From NCBI RefSeq assembly GCF_007559025.1, contig NZ_CP041765.1:3283501-3347500 (forward strand): a stretch of DNA of 64,000 bases, in the 5' to 3' direction. Positions 8,338 to 16,792 of this stretch are shown one piece after another; positions within the stretch are counted from its first letter, which is position 1; each line of letters opens with the position of its first letter. The stretch comes from Tomitella fengzijianii. GTDB lineage: Bacteria > Actinomycetota > Actinomycetes > Mycobacteriales > Mycobacteriaceae. The translations under genes were made by a program, and so were the position numbers. The notes below the pieces were generated by a model. That model saw only the letters and a program-made list of their open reading frames with translations, was not told the DNA's origin and searched no databases.

Positions 8338-9525
8338 CTACACGAACTCCCAGGCGGCCTTCGCGATGGCGAGCTCCTCGTCCGTGGGCACCACCAGCAC
8401 CGCGGTCTTCGATGCCGCCGTGGAGATCACCCGTTCGCCGCCGCCGCGCGCCCGGTTCGCGGCCGGGTCCACCTCGATGCCGAACCCTTCGAGCCCGGCC
8501 AGGGCGTCCTCACGCACCGACGCCGAGTTCTCCCCGACCCCGGCGGTGAAGGCGATCGCGTCGACGCGCCCCAGCACCGCCATGTAGGCGCCGACGTACT
8601 TGCGCAGCCTGTGCACGTACACGTCGTACGCGAGCGCCGCGCGCTCGTCGCCGGCCTCCCGCCGCTCGGTGACCGCCCGGAAGTCGTTGACGCCGCTGAG
8701 CCCCTTGAGCCCGGAGCGCCGATTGAGCAGCTCGTCGATGTCGGCGATGTCCATCCCGGCGTGCCGCCCGAGGTGCAGCAGCACCCCGGGGTCGATGTCG
8801 CCGGAGCGTGTCCCCATGACCAGCCCCTCGAGCGGCGTGAGCCCCATCGACGTCTCCACGGCACGCCCGCCCCGCACGGCCGACGCCGAGGCGCCGTTGC
8901 CCAGGTGCAGCACGATCGAGTCGACGTCCTCGCAGGGCCTCCCCAGCAGCCGCGCCGCCCGCTCGCTCACGTACTTGTGCGAGGTGCCGTGGAAGCCGTA
9001 GCGCTGCACCCCGTACCGCTCCGCCACGTCGGCGTCGATGGCGTAGGCGGCCGCGGCCGGCGGCAGCGTGTGGAAGAAGCCGGTGTCGAACACGCCCACG
9101 TGCGGCACGTCCGGGAAGTGCTCCTGCGCCACCTCGATGCCGATGATGTTGGCGGGGTTGTGCAGCGGGGCGAGGTCGGCCAGCCGCTCGATGGTCTCGA
9201 CGACCTCCGGCGTGATCAGCGTGGGCTGCGTGAACACCTTGCCGCCGTGCACCAGCCGGTGGCCGACGGCCGCCACGCCCGCCTCGTCCAGGTCCAGTCC
9301 GGTCTCGGCGAACATGCGGTACGCCATCGTCAGCGCCTGCGTGTGATCGGCGACCTCGCCGTTCCACTCGCTGGTGCGCCCGTCGTAGGCGTGGGTGAGC
9401 CGGCCCTGCGGCTCGCCGATCCGCTCGACGATGCCGGACGCGACGGCGCATTCGCGGGCCACGTCGACCAGCTCGTACTTGATGGACGACGAGCCCGAGT
9501 TGATGACGAGAACGAGCCCGCTCAT
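8338..9525 (-). CDS. ackA: Acetate kinase
   Basis: 395 residues, normal family length. The N-terminal acetate/sugar kinase signature NSGSSSIKYELVD is at residues 9-21; VGHRLVHGG, HNPAN, VFDTGFFHT, RYGFHGTSHKYV, HLGNGAS and FTAGVGENSA are all present. It makes acetate and ATP from acetyl phosphate and ADP, working with Pta to interconvert acetyl-CoA and acetate. Its start overlaps the pta stop by four bases (ATGA), so the two are translationally coupled in a fgd1-pta-ackA operon, the same order as Rv0407-Rv0409 of M. tuberculosis. Confidence 0.98.
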   Translation of the reverse strand: MSGLVLVINSGSSSIKYELVDVARECAVASGIVERIGEPQGRLTHAYDGRTSEWNGEVADHTQALTMAYRMFAETGLDLDEAGVAAVGHRLVHGGKVFTQPTLITPEVVETIERLADLAPLHNPANIIGIEVAQEHFPDVPHVGVFDTGFFHTLPPAAAAYAIDADVAERYGVQRYGFHGTSHKYVSERAARLLGRPCEDVDSIVLHLGNGASASAVRGGRAVETSMGLTPLEGLVMGTRSGDIDPGVLLHLGRHAGMDIADIDELLNRRSGLKGLSGVNDFRAVTERREAGDERAALAYDVYVHRLRKYVGAYMAVLGRVDAIAFTAGVGENSASVREDALAGLEGFGIEVDPAANRARGGGERVISTAASKTAVLVVPTDEELAIAKAAWEFV

Positions 9526-11711
9526 CGGTGATCCTTCCCGGCCTCCGCCGCGCGGGCGACCTCCTGAGCCTGGATGGCGGTGATCGCCACGGTGTTGACG
9601 ATGTCCTGCACCAGGGCTCCTCGCGACAGGTCGTTGACCGGCTTGCGCAGCCCCTGCAGCACGGGGCCGACGGCGACGGCGCCCGCCGTCCGCTGCACCG
9701 CCTTGTAGGTGTTGTTGCCGGTGTTCAGGTCCGGGAACACCAGAACCGTCGCCCGCCCGGCCACCGGCGAGTCCGGCATCTTGGCGGCGGCCACCGACGG
9801 CTCGACGGCGGCGTCGAACTGGACGGGCCCTTCCACCGGCAGCTCGGGGCTGCGCCCGCGCACCAGTCCGGTGGCCGTGCGCACCTTGTCCACGTCGGCG
9901 CCCGCGCCGGATTCACCGGTCGAGTAGGACAGCATCGCGACGCGCGGGTCGATCCCGAACTGGGCGGCCGTGCGCGCGGAGGAGACGGCGATGTCCGCGA
10001 GCTGCTCAGCGGTGGGGTCGGGCACCACGGCGCAGTCGCCGAAGGCCAGCACCCGGTCCGCCAGGCACATCAGGAAGATCGACGACACCGTGGACACGTC
10101 CGGCTGCGTCTTGATGATCTCGAAGGCGGGGCGGATGGTGTGGGCAGTGGTGTGCGCGGCGCCGGAGACCATGCCGTCGGCCGCCCCCATGTGCACCATC
10201 ATCGTGCCGAAGTACGACGGGTCGCGCATCACCTCCGCGGCCACGTCCTCGGTCACGCCACGGTGCGCGCGCAGCCGCGCGTACTCCTCGATGAACGCGT
10301 GGCGCAGCCCGGATTCGGCCGGGTCGATCACCTGCGCACCGTCGAGCTCCAGCCCCAGCTCCGCGGCGCGCTGACGCACACGCGACTCGTCGCCGAGGAT
10401 CGACAGCTCGACGATGCCGCGCCGGATCAGCCGGCCCGCCGCGCGCAGGATGCGGTCGTCGTCGCCCTCGGGGAGAACGATGCGGCGACGGTCGGCGCGG
10501 GCCCGGGCGAGCAGCTGGAACTCGAACATCTGCGGCGTCACGATCTCCGGGATCTCCACCCGCATCAGGTCGCGCAGGGCGTCGCCGTCGACGTGCCGCT
10601 CCATCAGGTCCAGCGCGGTGTCCACCTTGCGCAGCGACGAGGCCGTCATCTGACCGCGCGTCTGCGATGCGATGGCCGCGGTGGTGAAAGTGCCCTGCTC
10701 GCAGCGGATCATCGGCAACCGCGGCTTGGTGCCCTTGACGAGGGCGTCGATGGCCGGATGGGGCGCCAGCCCGCCGTTGAGGACGATGCCCGCCAGCGAG
10801 GGGAAACCCTCGGCCTCGTGCGCGGAGACCAACGCCAGCAGGGCGTCCGACCGGTCCGCGGGGACGATCACCACCTGCCCCTCGGTGATGCGCTCCAGGA
10901 TGTGCTCGGCCGTCATGCCGCCCACCATCACGCTGGTGGCCTCGCGGGCCAGCAGGGCCGGGTCGCCGGCGTACACGGTGCCGCCGACGGCGGTGCACAG
11001 CTCGGCCATCGTCGGCGCGAACAGCACCGGCACCTCCGGCAACGCCCAGGCCGGCAGCCCCGTCGCCCGCAGCGCCGCCGTCACCGCGTCGAGGCCGTCC
11101 GGGTCGCACCGGTTGGCCACCACCCCCACCACGTGCGCCTGCGCGGACCTGATCTCGGCGAGGCTGTGCGATGCGAGCTCCGCCGTCTGCTGCGGCTCCC
11201 GGCCGTGCCCGCTCACCGCCAAGAGCACGCGCGCGCCGAGGTTGACGGCGATGCGCGCGTTGTAGGCCAGCTCCGACTGGTTGACCACGTCGGTGTGGTC
11301 GCTGCCCACCACCACGACGGCGTCGGAACGGGCCTGGACCTCGTGGTAGCGGGCGACGATCTCGCTGAGCGCCGCCTCCGGGTCGGCGTGCACCTGGTCG
11401 TAGGTGACGCCCGTGCAGTCGGCGTAGTCGAGGCTGGCGGTGGCGTGCCGCACGAGCAGCTCGAGGATGTGGTCGGGGCCGTCCGCGCTGCGGGTGATCG
11501 GGCGGAACACGCCCACGCGTGCGCCGGACCCGGCCAGCATGTGCACCAGGCCCAGCGCGATCGCCGACTTGCCCGTGCTGCCCTCGGCGGAGGCCACGTA
11601 GATGCTCGACGCGGCCGAGCTCGATACCGGGGCAGAGCTCGACGCGGACAGGCTGGATGGAGACGCAGGGCTGGATGGAGACGCAGGGCTGGATGGAGAC
11701 GCGGAGGCCAT
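9522..11711 (-). CDS. pta: Phosphate acetyltransferase (long form)
   Basis: About 729 residues. After a low-complexity Ala-Ser-Pro tail come a P-loop-like N-terminal domain (YVASAEGSTGKSAIALG), a DRTGG-type regulatory middle domain and the C-terminal PTA/PTB catalytic domain (IVLPEGDDDRILRAA, MVHMGAADGMVSGA, ALVFPDLNTGN-like end). It converts acetyl-CoA and phosphate to acetyl phosphate and CoA. The ATG at 11711 is preferred over a GTG two codons upstream (11717); no other start exists before the P-loop domain, so the Ala-Ser-Pro tail is probably really translated. The tail is encoded by an 18-base tandem repeat. Confidence 0.95.
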   Translation of the reverse strand: MASASPSSPASPSSPASPSSLSASSSAPVSSSAASSIYVASAEGSTGKSAIALGLVHMLAGSGARVGVFRPITRSADGPDHILELLVRHATASLDYADCTGVTYDQVHADPEAALSEIVARYHEVQARSDAVVVVGSDHTDVVNQSELAYNARIAVNLGARVLLAVSGHGREPQQTAELASHSLAEIRSAQAHVVGVVANRCDPDGLDAVTAALRATGLPAWALPEVPVLFAPTMAELCTAVGGTVYAGDPALLAREATSVMVGGMTAEHILERITEGQVVIVPADRSDALLALVSAHEAEGFPSLAGIVLNGGLAPHPAIDALVKGTKPRLPMIRCEQGTFTTAAIASQTRGQMTASSLRKVDTALDLMERHVDGDALRDLMRVEIPEIVTPQMFEFQLLARARADRRRIVLPEGDDDRILRAAGRLIRRGIVELSILGDESRVRQRAAELGLELDGAQVIDPAESGLRHAFIEEYARLRAHRGVTEDVAAEVMRDPSYFGTMMVHMGAADGMVSGAAHTTAHTIRPAFEIIKTQPDVSTVSSIFLMCLADRVLAFGDCAVVPDPTAEQLADIAVSSARTAAQFGIDPRVAMLSYSTGESGAGADVDKVRTATGLVRGRSPELPVEGPVQFDAAVEPSVAAAKMPDSPVAGRATVLVFPDLNTGNNTYKAVQRTAGAVAVGPVLQGLRKPVNDLSRGALVQDIVNTVAITAIQAQEVARAAEAGKDHR
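11651..11704 (-). repeat. 18-base coding tandem repeat in pta 5' end
   Basis: Three units of GGCTGGATGGAGACGCAG (plus-strand sequence), the last with one change. On the coding strand they give ASPSSP repeats in the N-terminal tail of Pta. Unit length is a multiple of three, so copy-number changes keep the frame. Confidence 0.9.
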
Positions 11712-11782
11712 CCCCACAGCCTAGTGGCGCACACCATCGGGCCGGTCCCCCGATCCGGGGGTGCCGGTCACAACGGTGCCGG

Positions 11783-12799
11783 TCACCCCAGGGCGCGCAG
11801 CCGGGGTGCCAGGTCGCGCTCGAACAGCTCGAGGAACCGGCGCTGGTCGTGCCCCGGCGCGTGGAACACCAGGTGGTTGAGCCCGGCGTCCACGTACTGG
11901 CGCACCTGCTCCACGGCCTCGTCCGGGTCGGATGCGACGATCCAGCGCTTGGCGATCTGCTCGATGGGCAGCGCGTCGGCGGCCCGCTCCATCTCGATCG
12001 GGTCGTCGATGGAGTGCTTCTGCTCCGCACTGAGCGACAGCGGCGCCCAGAACCGCGTGTTCTCGAGGGCCTTGTCCGGGTCCGTGTCGTAGGAGATCTT
12101 GATCTCGATCATCTTGTCGATGGTGTCGACGTTGCGCTCGTTCTTGGCGGCCCCCTCCGCGACGGCGGGCATGAGCTTGTCGGTGTAGAGCTCCATGCCC
12201 TTGCCGGAGGTGCAGATGAAGCCGTCGCCCGCGCGTCCCGCGTACCGGGCCACCACCGGCCCGCCGGCCGCGATGTAGACGGGGATGCCGCCGTCGGGCA
12301 CGTCGTAGATGGAGGCGCCGGACGTCGAGTAGTACTCGCCGTCGAAGTCGACGCGGTCGCCTGTCCACAGCTCGCGCATCAGCCGGACGGATTCGCGCAG
12401 CCGGGCGAAGCGCTCCTTGAACGCCGGCCACTCGCCCTTGTATCCGGTGGCGATCTCGTTGAGCGCCTCGCCGGTGCCCACGCCCAGCATCACCCGGCCC
12501 GGGAACAGGCAGCCCATGGTGGCGAACGCCTGCGCCACGACGGCCGGGTTGTAGCGGAAGGTCGGCGTCATCACCGAGGTGCCCAGCTGCAGCCGCTCGG
12601 TGCGCTCGCCCACCGCGGCCATCCACGCCAGCGAGAACGGCGCGTGCCCGCCGTCGTGCCGCCACGGCTGGAAGTGGTCGGACACCGTCGCCGAGTCCAT
12701 CCCGTGGCGCTCGGCCGCCACCGCGATCTCCACCAGCTCGCGCGGATCGAACTGTTCCGCCGACGCCTTGTAGCCGAGCTTGAGCGGGCGCTTCGTCAT
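11783..12799 (-). CDS. fgd1: F420-dependent glucose-6-phosphate dehydrogenase
   Basis: 338 residues, nearly colinear with M. tuberculosis Fgd1 (336). It starts [17 protein letters not shown] and carries [10 protein letters not shown] with His42 (H40 in Mtb) and [10 protein letters not shown] with Glu111 (E109), plus [10 protein letters not shown] and [17 protein letters not shown]. It oxidises glucose-6-phosphate to 6-phosphogluconolactone while reducing cofactor F420, and so supplies F420H2 to the LLM-class reductases encoded nearby. The ATG at 12799 was chosen because it has a strong GAGGAGG site and matches the family start; the frame extends upstream without family similarity. First gene of the fgd1-pta-ackA unit. 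Confidence 0.97.
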   Translation of the reverse strand: MTKRPLKLGYKASAEQFDPRELVEIAVAAERHGMDSATVSDHFQPWRHDGGHAPFSLAWMAAVGERTERLQLGTSVMTPTFRYNPAVVAQAFATMGCLFPGRVMLGVGTGEALNEIATGYKGEWPAFKERFARLRESVRLMRELWTGDRVDFDGEYYSTSGASIYDVPDGGIPVYIAAGGPVVARYAGRAGDGFICTSGKGMELYTDKLMPAVAEGAAKNERNVDTIDKMIEIKISYDTDPDKALENTRFWAPLSLSAEQKHSIDDPIEMERAADALPIEQIAKRWIVASDPDEAVEQVRQYVDAGLNHLVFHAPGHDQRRFLELFERDLAPRLRALG

Positions 12800-12980
12800 G
12801 TCCAGATCCTCCTCGCCGATGACAGTCCGCCTCGATTCAACCATCGACGCCCGCGGGCACGCCGCCGCCACTTGCTCACCGGAATGCCGGCGGCCGCGCG
12901 CGACGGGCACCACTGCTGCCAGAATCCACGGGACGGCGCTCCGGATCCGCCCACGACGCCGCGCCAGAAAGGACCGCCCC

Positions 12981-13802
12981 ATGACCTCACCGCACCGGCA
13001 GCGCACCGCACTGGTGACCGGAGCCTCGTCCGGCATCGGCCTGGCGACGGCGCGCGCCCTCGCCGCCGGCGGCTACGCCGTGTACGGCACCGGGCGCAAC
13101 CCGCAGAACCTGTCCGACGACGCCCGCGTGCCCGGGGTGCGCTACCTGCCGCTCGACCTCACCGACCCGGCGTCCATCGAACGCTGCGCCGCGGACGCCG
13201 GCCCGGTCGACGTGCTGGTCAACAATGCGGGCGAGAGCCAGTCGGGCCCGTTCGAGGAGTACCCCGCGGAGGACCTCGAGCGGCTGTTCCAGATCAACGT
13301 GCTCGGCGCGGTGCACCTGAGCCGGCTGCTGCTGCCCGGGATGCGCGAGCGCGGCTACGGACGCGTCGTCATGATCGGGTCGATGCTCGGCAGCCTGCCG
13401 TTGGCCTACCGCTCGTCGTACTGCGCGTCCAAGGCCGCCATCCGCACCTTCGCGTCCGCCGCCCGGGCCGAGTTCTCGCCCTACGGGGTGTGGCTGACCA
13501 CCGTGGAGCCGAGCTCGATCAACACCGGGATCAGCGAACGCCGCACGCACCTGGTGCGGCCCGGCTCGGTGTTCGAGGAGCAGTACCGGCGGGTGATCGC
13601 ACGCCTGGACGCGCGCGAGGCCGCCGGCATCCCCGCCGAGGAGGTCGCAGGCCAGGTCATGGACGCCATCCGCGCCCGACGGCCCCGGCCGCTGTACGCG
13701 GTGGGCGGCGGCTCGCGGGTGGCCTTCGCGATGAAGCGGGTGCTGCCGGACTCGGTCAGCGAACGGATCCTGAACCGCCAGTTCGGGGTGCGGTTCCAGT
13801 AG
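12981..13802 (+). CDS. Short-chain dehydrogenase/reductase
   Basis: 273 residues, classical [11 protein letters not shown] near the N-terminus binds NAD(P), NNAG follows strand 4, and the catalytic Ser-Tyr-Lys set is seen as GSMLGS...YCASK. The Arg in GTGRNPQN after strand 2 suggests NADPH use. The long C-terminal tail ([18 protein letters not shown]) is like membrane-associated 17-beta-HSD or retinol-type SDRs from mycobacteria. Start at the ATG with AAAGGA seven bases before it; the frame continues upstream but without family similarity. Divergent from fgd1 and convergent with the next F420-type gene. The substrate is unknown. Confidence 0.85.
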   Translation: MTSPHRQRTALVTGASSGIGLATARALAAGGYAVYGTGRNPQNLSDDARVPGVRYLPLDLTDPASIERCAADAGPVDVLVNNAGESQSGPFEEYPAEDLERLFQINVLGAVHLSRLLLPGMRERGYGRVVMIGSMLGSLPLAYRSSYCASKAAIRTFASAARAEFSPYGVWLTTVEPSSINTGISERRTHLVRPGSVFEEQYRRVIARLDAREAAGIPAEEVAGQVMDAIRARRPRPLYAVGGGSRVAFAMKRVLPDSVSERILNRQFGVRFQ

Positions 13803-13817
13803 CGCGCCGAACCGGGC

Positions 13818-14690
13818 TCAGTCCGGATCGACGTCGAGGCCCGCGACCGCCGCGAACGCCTCGAGCTGCTCCAGGTAGTGGGCGAGCGAGTCGTGCCGCA
13901 CGGTCAGGTTGATCCTGGTCGCGCCCGCCTCCGCCGCCGTGCCGAGGACCTCGGCCACCTGGCCGGGCCCGGCCAGCGGGTCCAGGCGCTCGTTGGGCGA
14001 GAACACCACGTCGAACCCCTCGGGCAGGTCGTGCCCGTCGAGCATCCTGCGCATCTTCGCCGGGTCGGGCCCGCGGAACGCCTGCGGGGCCGGGGCCCAC
14101 CCGTCGGCCAGAGTGACGGCCCTGCGCAGGGCGCGCTCGCTGTGCCCGCCGATCCACATCGGCACATGGGTCTGCGCGGCGTGCGGCTGCACCACCATGT
14201 CGCGGAACGAGAAGTACGGCCCCTCGTACGACACGAGCCGCCCCGACAGCGCCGCGCGCATCGCCTTGAGGGCGTCGTCGGCGCGCGGGCCGCGGTCCTC
14301 GAAGGGCTTGCCGAGCAGGTCGAACTCCTCCTTCAGGTTGCCCACGCCGAACCCCAGGATCAGCCGCCCGCCGCTGAGGTGATCGAGCGTGCCGTACCGC
14401 TTGGCGATCTCGAGCGGGTGGTAGAAGGGCAGCACCAGCACGTACGGCAGGAACCGCAGCCGGCGCGTCTGCCCGGCAAGGAACGCGAAGGTCGCCAGCG
14501 GGTCGTAGAACTGCTCGCCGCGCGGCAGCCCCGGCGGCACCGCCACATGGTCGGGGCACGTCATGTACTCGAAGCCGAGCCTGTCGGCGGCCTGCGCCAC
14601 CCGGACGATCTCCGACGTGCCGGCCTCCGCCTCCCACGCGGGGCGCTTGCCCGAGAGCGCCAGGATCGGCGAGCTGATCCCCACCTTCAT
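13818..14690 (-). CDS. LLM-class F420-dependent oxidoreductase
   Basis: 290 residues, shorter LLM type (TIGR03619-like). Segments seen are MKVGISSPILALSG, FEYMTCPDHVAVP, LRFLPYVLVLPFYHPLEIAK, LDHLSGGRLILGFGVGN, VPMWIGGHSERALRRA and LADGWAP. These form the F420/flavin-binding TIM barrel; no substrate-specific motif could be read. Its ATG overlaps the stop of the upstream SnoaL-like gene by four bases, so the two are probably co-translated and may act on one substrate. It is the third F420-type gene within 9 kb. Confidence 0.85.
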   Translation of the reverse strand: MKVGISSPILALSGKRPAWEAEAGTSEIVRVAQAADRLGFEYMTCPDHVAVPPGLPRGEQFYDPLATFAFLAGQTRRLRFLPYVLVLPFYHPLEIAKRYGTLDHLSGGRLILGFGVGNLKEEFDLLGKPFEDRGPRADDALKAMRAALSGRLVSYEGPYFSFRDMVVQPHAAQTHVPMWIGGHSERALRRAVTLADGWAPAPQAFRGPDPAKMRRMLDGHDLPEGFDVVFSPNERLDPLAGPGQVAEVLGTAAEAGATRINLTVRHDSLAHYLEQLEAFAAVAGLDVDPD

Positions 14691-15226
14691 GCCGTCACCC
14701 CTTCCCCGCGCACGCTGCGCTGCAGCCGGATCAGCGGATCATCCGCGCCGCTGCCGCCGGACGGCCCCGCGGCCTCCTTGGGCATCATCCGGCCGGCGTC
14801 CGACCGGGTCCACTCGCGGGCGGCCCACCGCTCGGCGATAGCCCAGCGTCCGTGCCGGCGCTCCATGCGGTCGATGAACCGCACGCCGCTGGTGAAGTTC
14901 ATCCGCCGGTCGTCGGCGGGTTCGCCCCAGTGCACCGAGGTCCCATAGGTCTCGCTGATCGCGATGTCGCCGTGCAGCTCCACCAGATGGTTGCCGAGCA
15001 TGTGCATCGTGCCGCCGCCGTCTCGAGCCCGCCTGCGCAACAATGGCTCCACCCACGCGAGGTACTCGTCCACGCCGCCCTCGAAACCGGTGTGATGATC
15101 GACCGCGTCAGGGTGATACACCGACCGGACCAGGTCGAAGTCCAGCCGGTCGATCCCGCGGGCGTAGGTCAGCACCACCTCGTGGATCTCCCTGCGGTCG
15201 GAGCACTCGTCGCGTTGCACGTCCAT
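14687..15226 (-). CDS. SnoaL-like/NTF2-fold protein
   Basis: 179 residues with the pattern of the SnoaL-like (NTF2 superfamily) proteins: an N-terminal helix ending in VVLTYARGIDRLDFDLVRSVYHPDAVD, then MHMLGNHLVELHGDIAISETYG and FIDRMERRHGRWAIAERW. Such folds serve as dehydratases, isomerases, hydroxylases or ligand binders; no residue decides among these here. The start is the ATG at 15226 matching the family N-terminus; the ribosome site is weak. It is translationally coupled to the LLM oxidoreductase downstream. The 147 bases before it hold no gene. Confidence 0.75.
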   Translation of the reverse strand: MDVQRDECSDRREIHEVVLTYARGIDRLDFDLVRSVYHPDAVDHHTGFEGGVDEYLAWVEPLLRRRARDGGGTMHMLGNHLVELHGDIAISETYGTSVHWGEPADDRRMNFTSGVRFIDRMERRHGRWAIAERWAAREWTRSDAGRMMPKEAAGPSGGSGADDPLIRLQRSVRGEGVTA

Positions 15227-15373
15227 ATCGACCGAAACTAGACAACGACCGGCCGCCGCGGGTACCGCCGTGCGGCCGGGGTCCTGCTGTCCGGGAAAAC
15301 CCGCGGCGCCCGCCGGCGATCGTCGGCCGCCGCACATGCTTGCACCGTTCCGGCCTCGCCGTGATGCGCGCGC

Positions 15374-16792
15374 TCACCGCAGCCGCGTCGGAAGCCCCGC
15401 CACCACCAGCACCACCGAGTCCGACTCCGCGGCGATCCGCGCATTGAGCCGCCCGAGCAGGTCGCGGAAGAGCCGGCCCGAGGCGGTCGCCGGCACCACG
15501 CCGCTGCCCACCTCGTTGCTCACCGCCACGGCCTGCACGGGACACGCGCGCCACGCCGCGACGAGCTCGTCCACGTCCGCCTCGACCCGCTCGAGCGGCC
15601 CGCCGTCCCACGCCGCGTGCCGGTCGATGCGCGCCGTCAACCAGGTGCCCAGGCAATCGAGCAGCACCGGGCCGGTGGCCGCCCGCAACCGCCCGGCCAC
15701 GTCGGTCGTCTCGACGGTGCGCCACGATGCGGGCCGGCGCTCGCGGTGCGCCGCCACCCGCGCCAGCCATTCGGCATCGCCGCGCCCGTGCCCGCCGGTG
15801 GCCAGGTAGGTGACGTCGGCGCGGTCGGCCAGCGTCTCTTCGGCCAGCGTGGACTTGCCCGAGCGGGCGCCGCCCAGCACGAGCGTCCTGCGCGGCCGCG
15901 CGCCGCCCGGCCGAGGCTCCACGCCCGTCTGACGCCCCGCTCCCGGCACCGGCAACGGCACCGACATCGCATCCTCTCCCATGAGCACCCCCCACTCGGC
16001 CAGCCGCCGCGCCAGTTCGTCCGGCGGCGGATTGTGGTGGCTCAGGTGCACCGCCACCACCCGCGTCGCGTCCCCCACGGCCCCGCATCGCCGCAGCTCC
16101 GCCAGTGCACGGGGGAACGTCGTCAGGTTCAGGTGCCCGCCGTGCAGGTCGGCGCGGTCGCCGAAGGTCTCCTCCAGGAACACCGCGTCGAACCGCGCGC
16201 CGGCCACTGCGCGCAGCGTCGGCGCGGGCAGCGGCCCGGTGTCGGTGGCCCACAGGATCCGGCCAGGGCCGCCCCGGTGCCCCGCACCGACCCGTTCCAC
16301 GTCGTAGAGCACCGCGTCGCCCTCGCTCCACACCGCGTGCGCGGCAGCGAGCACCCGGATCCGGTAGGGCAGGCCGTCGTCACCGCCCAGCGTCACCTCG
16401 TCGCCGGCGGCCACCTCGATGAACCGCACCGGGTCGTCCGGCGCCGCCCAGGGGCGGCACTGCGCGATCACGTCCGCCGGGCCCACCACGTCCAGCGGCT
16501 CGCGGCGGCCGGCCCAGTGCCGGAACAGAAGAGCCGCAGGGCCCAGGTGGTCGGGGTGCGAGTGGGTGAGCAGCAGGTGCCGCACCCCGGCCAGCGAGCG
16601 GCCGGCCCGCACCGCGCCGCGCGGCGTCTCCGGGCCGCAGTCCAGCAGCAGCCGGCCGTCGAGCAGGGCCGACGTCTGCGCGCGGACCTGCCCGGACCGG
16701 GCCGCGGCCGTGCACGACGCGCACTCGCAGAAGGGGTTGGGCCATCCGTCGGCGGCGCCGCTGCCCAGCAGCACCACCTCGCCGCCGCTCAA
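15374..16792 (-). CDS. cobU: PhnP-like MBL-fold domain fused to CobU adenosylcobinamide kinase/guanylyltransferase
   Basis: 472 residues in one uninterrupted frame. Residues 1-280 form a metallo-beta-lactamase-fold phosphodiesterase-like domain: GSGAADGWPNPF, a Cys cluster C22-C24-C27 as in the structural zinc site of PhnP, HSHPDH at 77-82, and HLSHHN near 249-254. After a Pro/Gly/Arg linker, residues 302-472 are CobU/CobP: P-loop GGARSGKS (307-314), LATGG, LLDCLGTWL and NEVGSGVVP. CobU phosphorylates adenosylcobinamide and adds GMP in cobalamin salvage. The TTG at 16792 overlaps the ATPase stop (TTGA); a GTG a few codons later is an alternative. Last gene of the riboswitch-led corrinoid operon. 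The job of the MBL domain is not known to me. Confidence 0.88.
   Translation of the reverse strand: MSGGEVVLLGSGAADGWPNPFCECASCTAAARSGQVRAQTSALLDGRLLLDCGPETPRGAVRAGRSLAGVRHLLLTHSHPDHLGPAALLFRHWAGRREPLDVVGPADVIAQCRPWAAPDDPVRFIEVAAGDEVTLGGDDGLPYRIRVLAAAHAVWSEGDAVLYDVERVGAGHRGGPGRILWATDTGPLPAPTLRAVAGARFDAVFLEETFGDRADLHGGHLNLTTFPRALAELRRCGAVGDATRVVAVHLSHHNPPPDELARRLAEWGVLMGEDAMSVPLPVPGAGRQTGVEPRPGGARPRRTLVLGGARSGKSTLAEETLADRADVTYLATGGHGRGDAEWLARVAAHRERRPASWRTVETTDVAGRLRAATGPVLLDCLGTWLTARIDRHAAWDGGPLERVEADVDELVAAWRACPVQAVAVSNEVGSGVVPATASGRLFRDLLGRLNARIAAESDSVVLVVAGLPTRLR

Noticed and set aside
7279-9531. 750-residue plus-strand frame over the hydrolase and ackA
   Set aside because: Out of frame with the hydrolase and antisense to acetate kinase, both of which have complete motifs.
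9528-12092. 854-residue plus-strand frame opposite pta and fgd1
   Set aside because: Antisense shadow rich in His, Arg and Gly; no recognisable domain.
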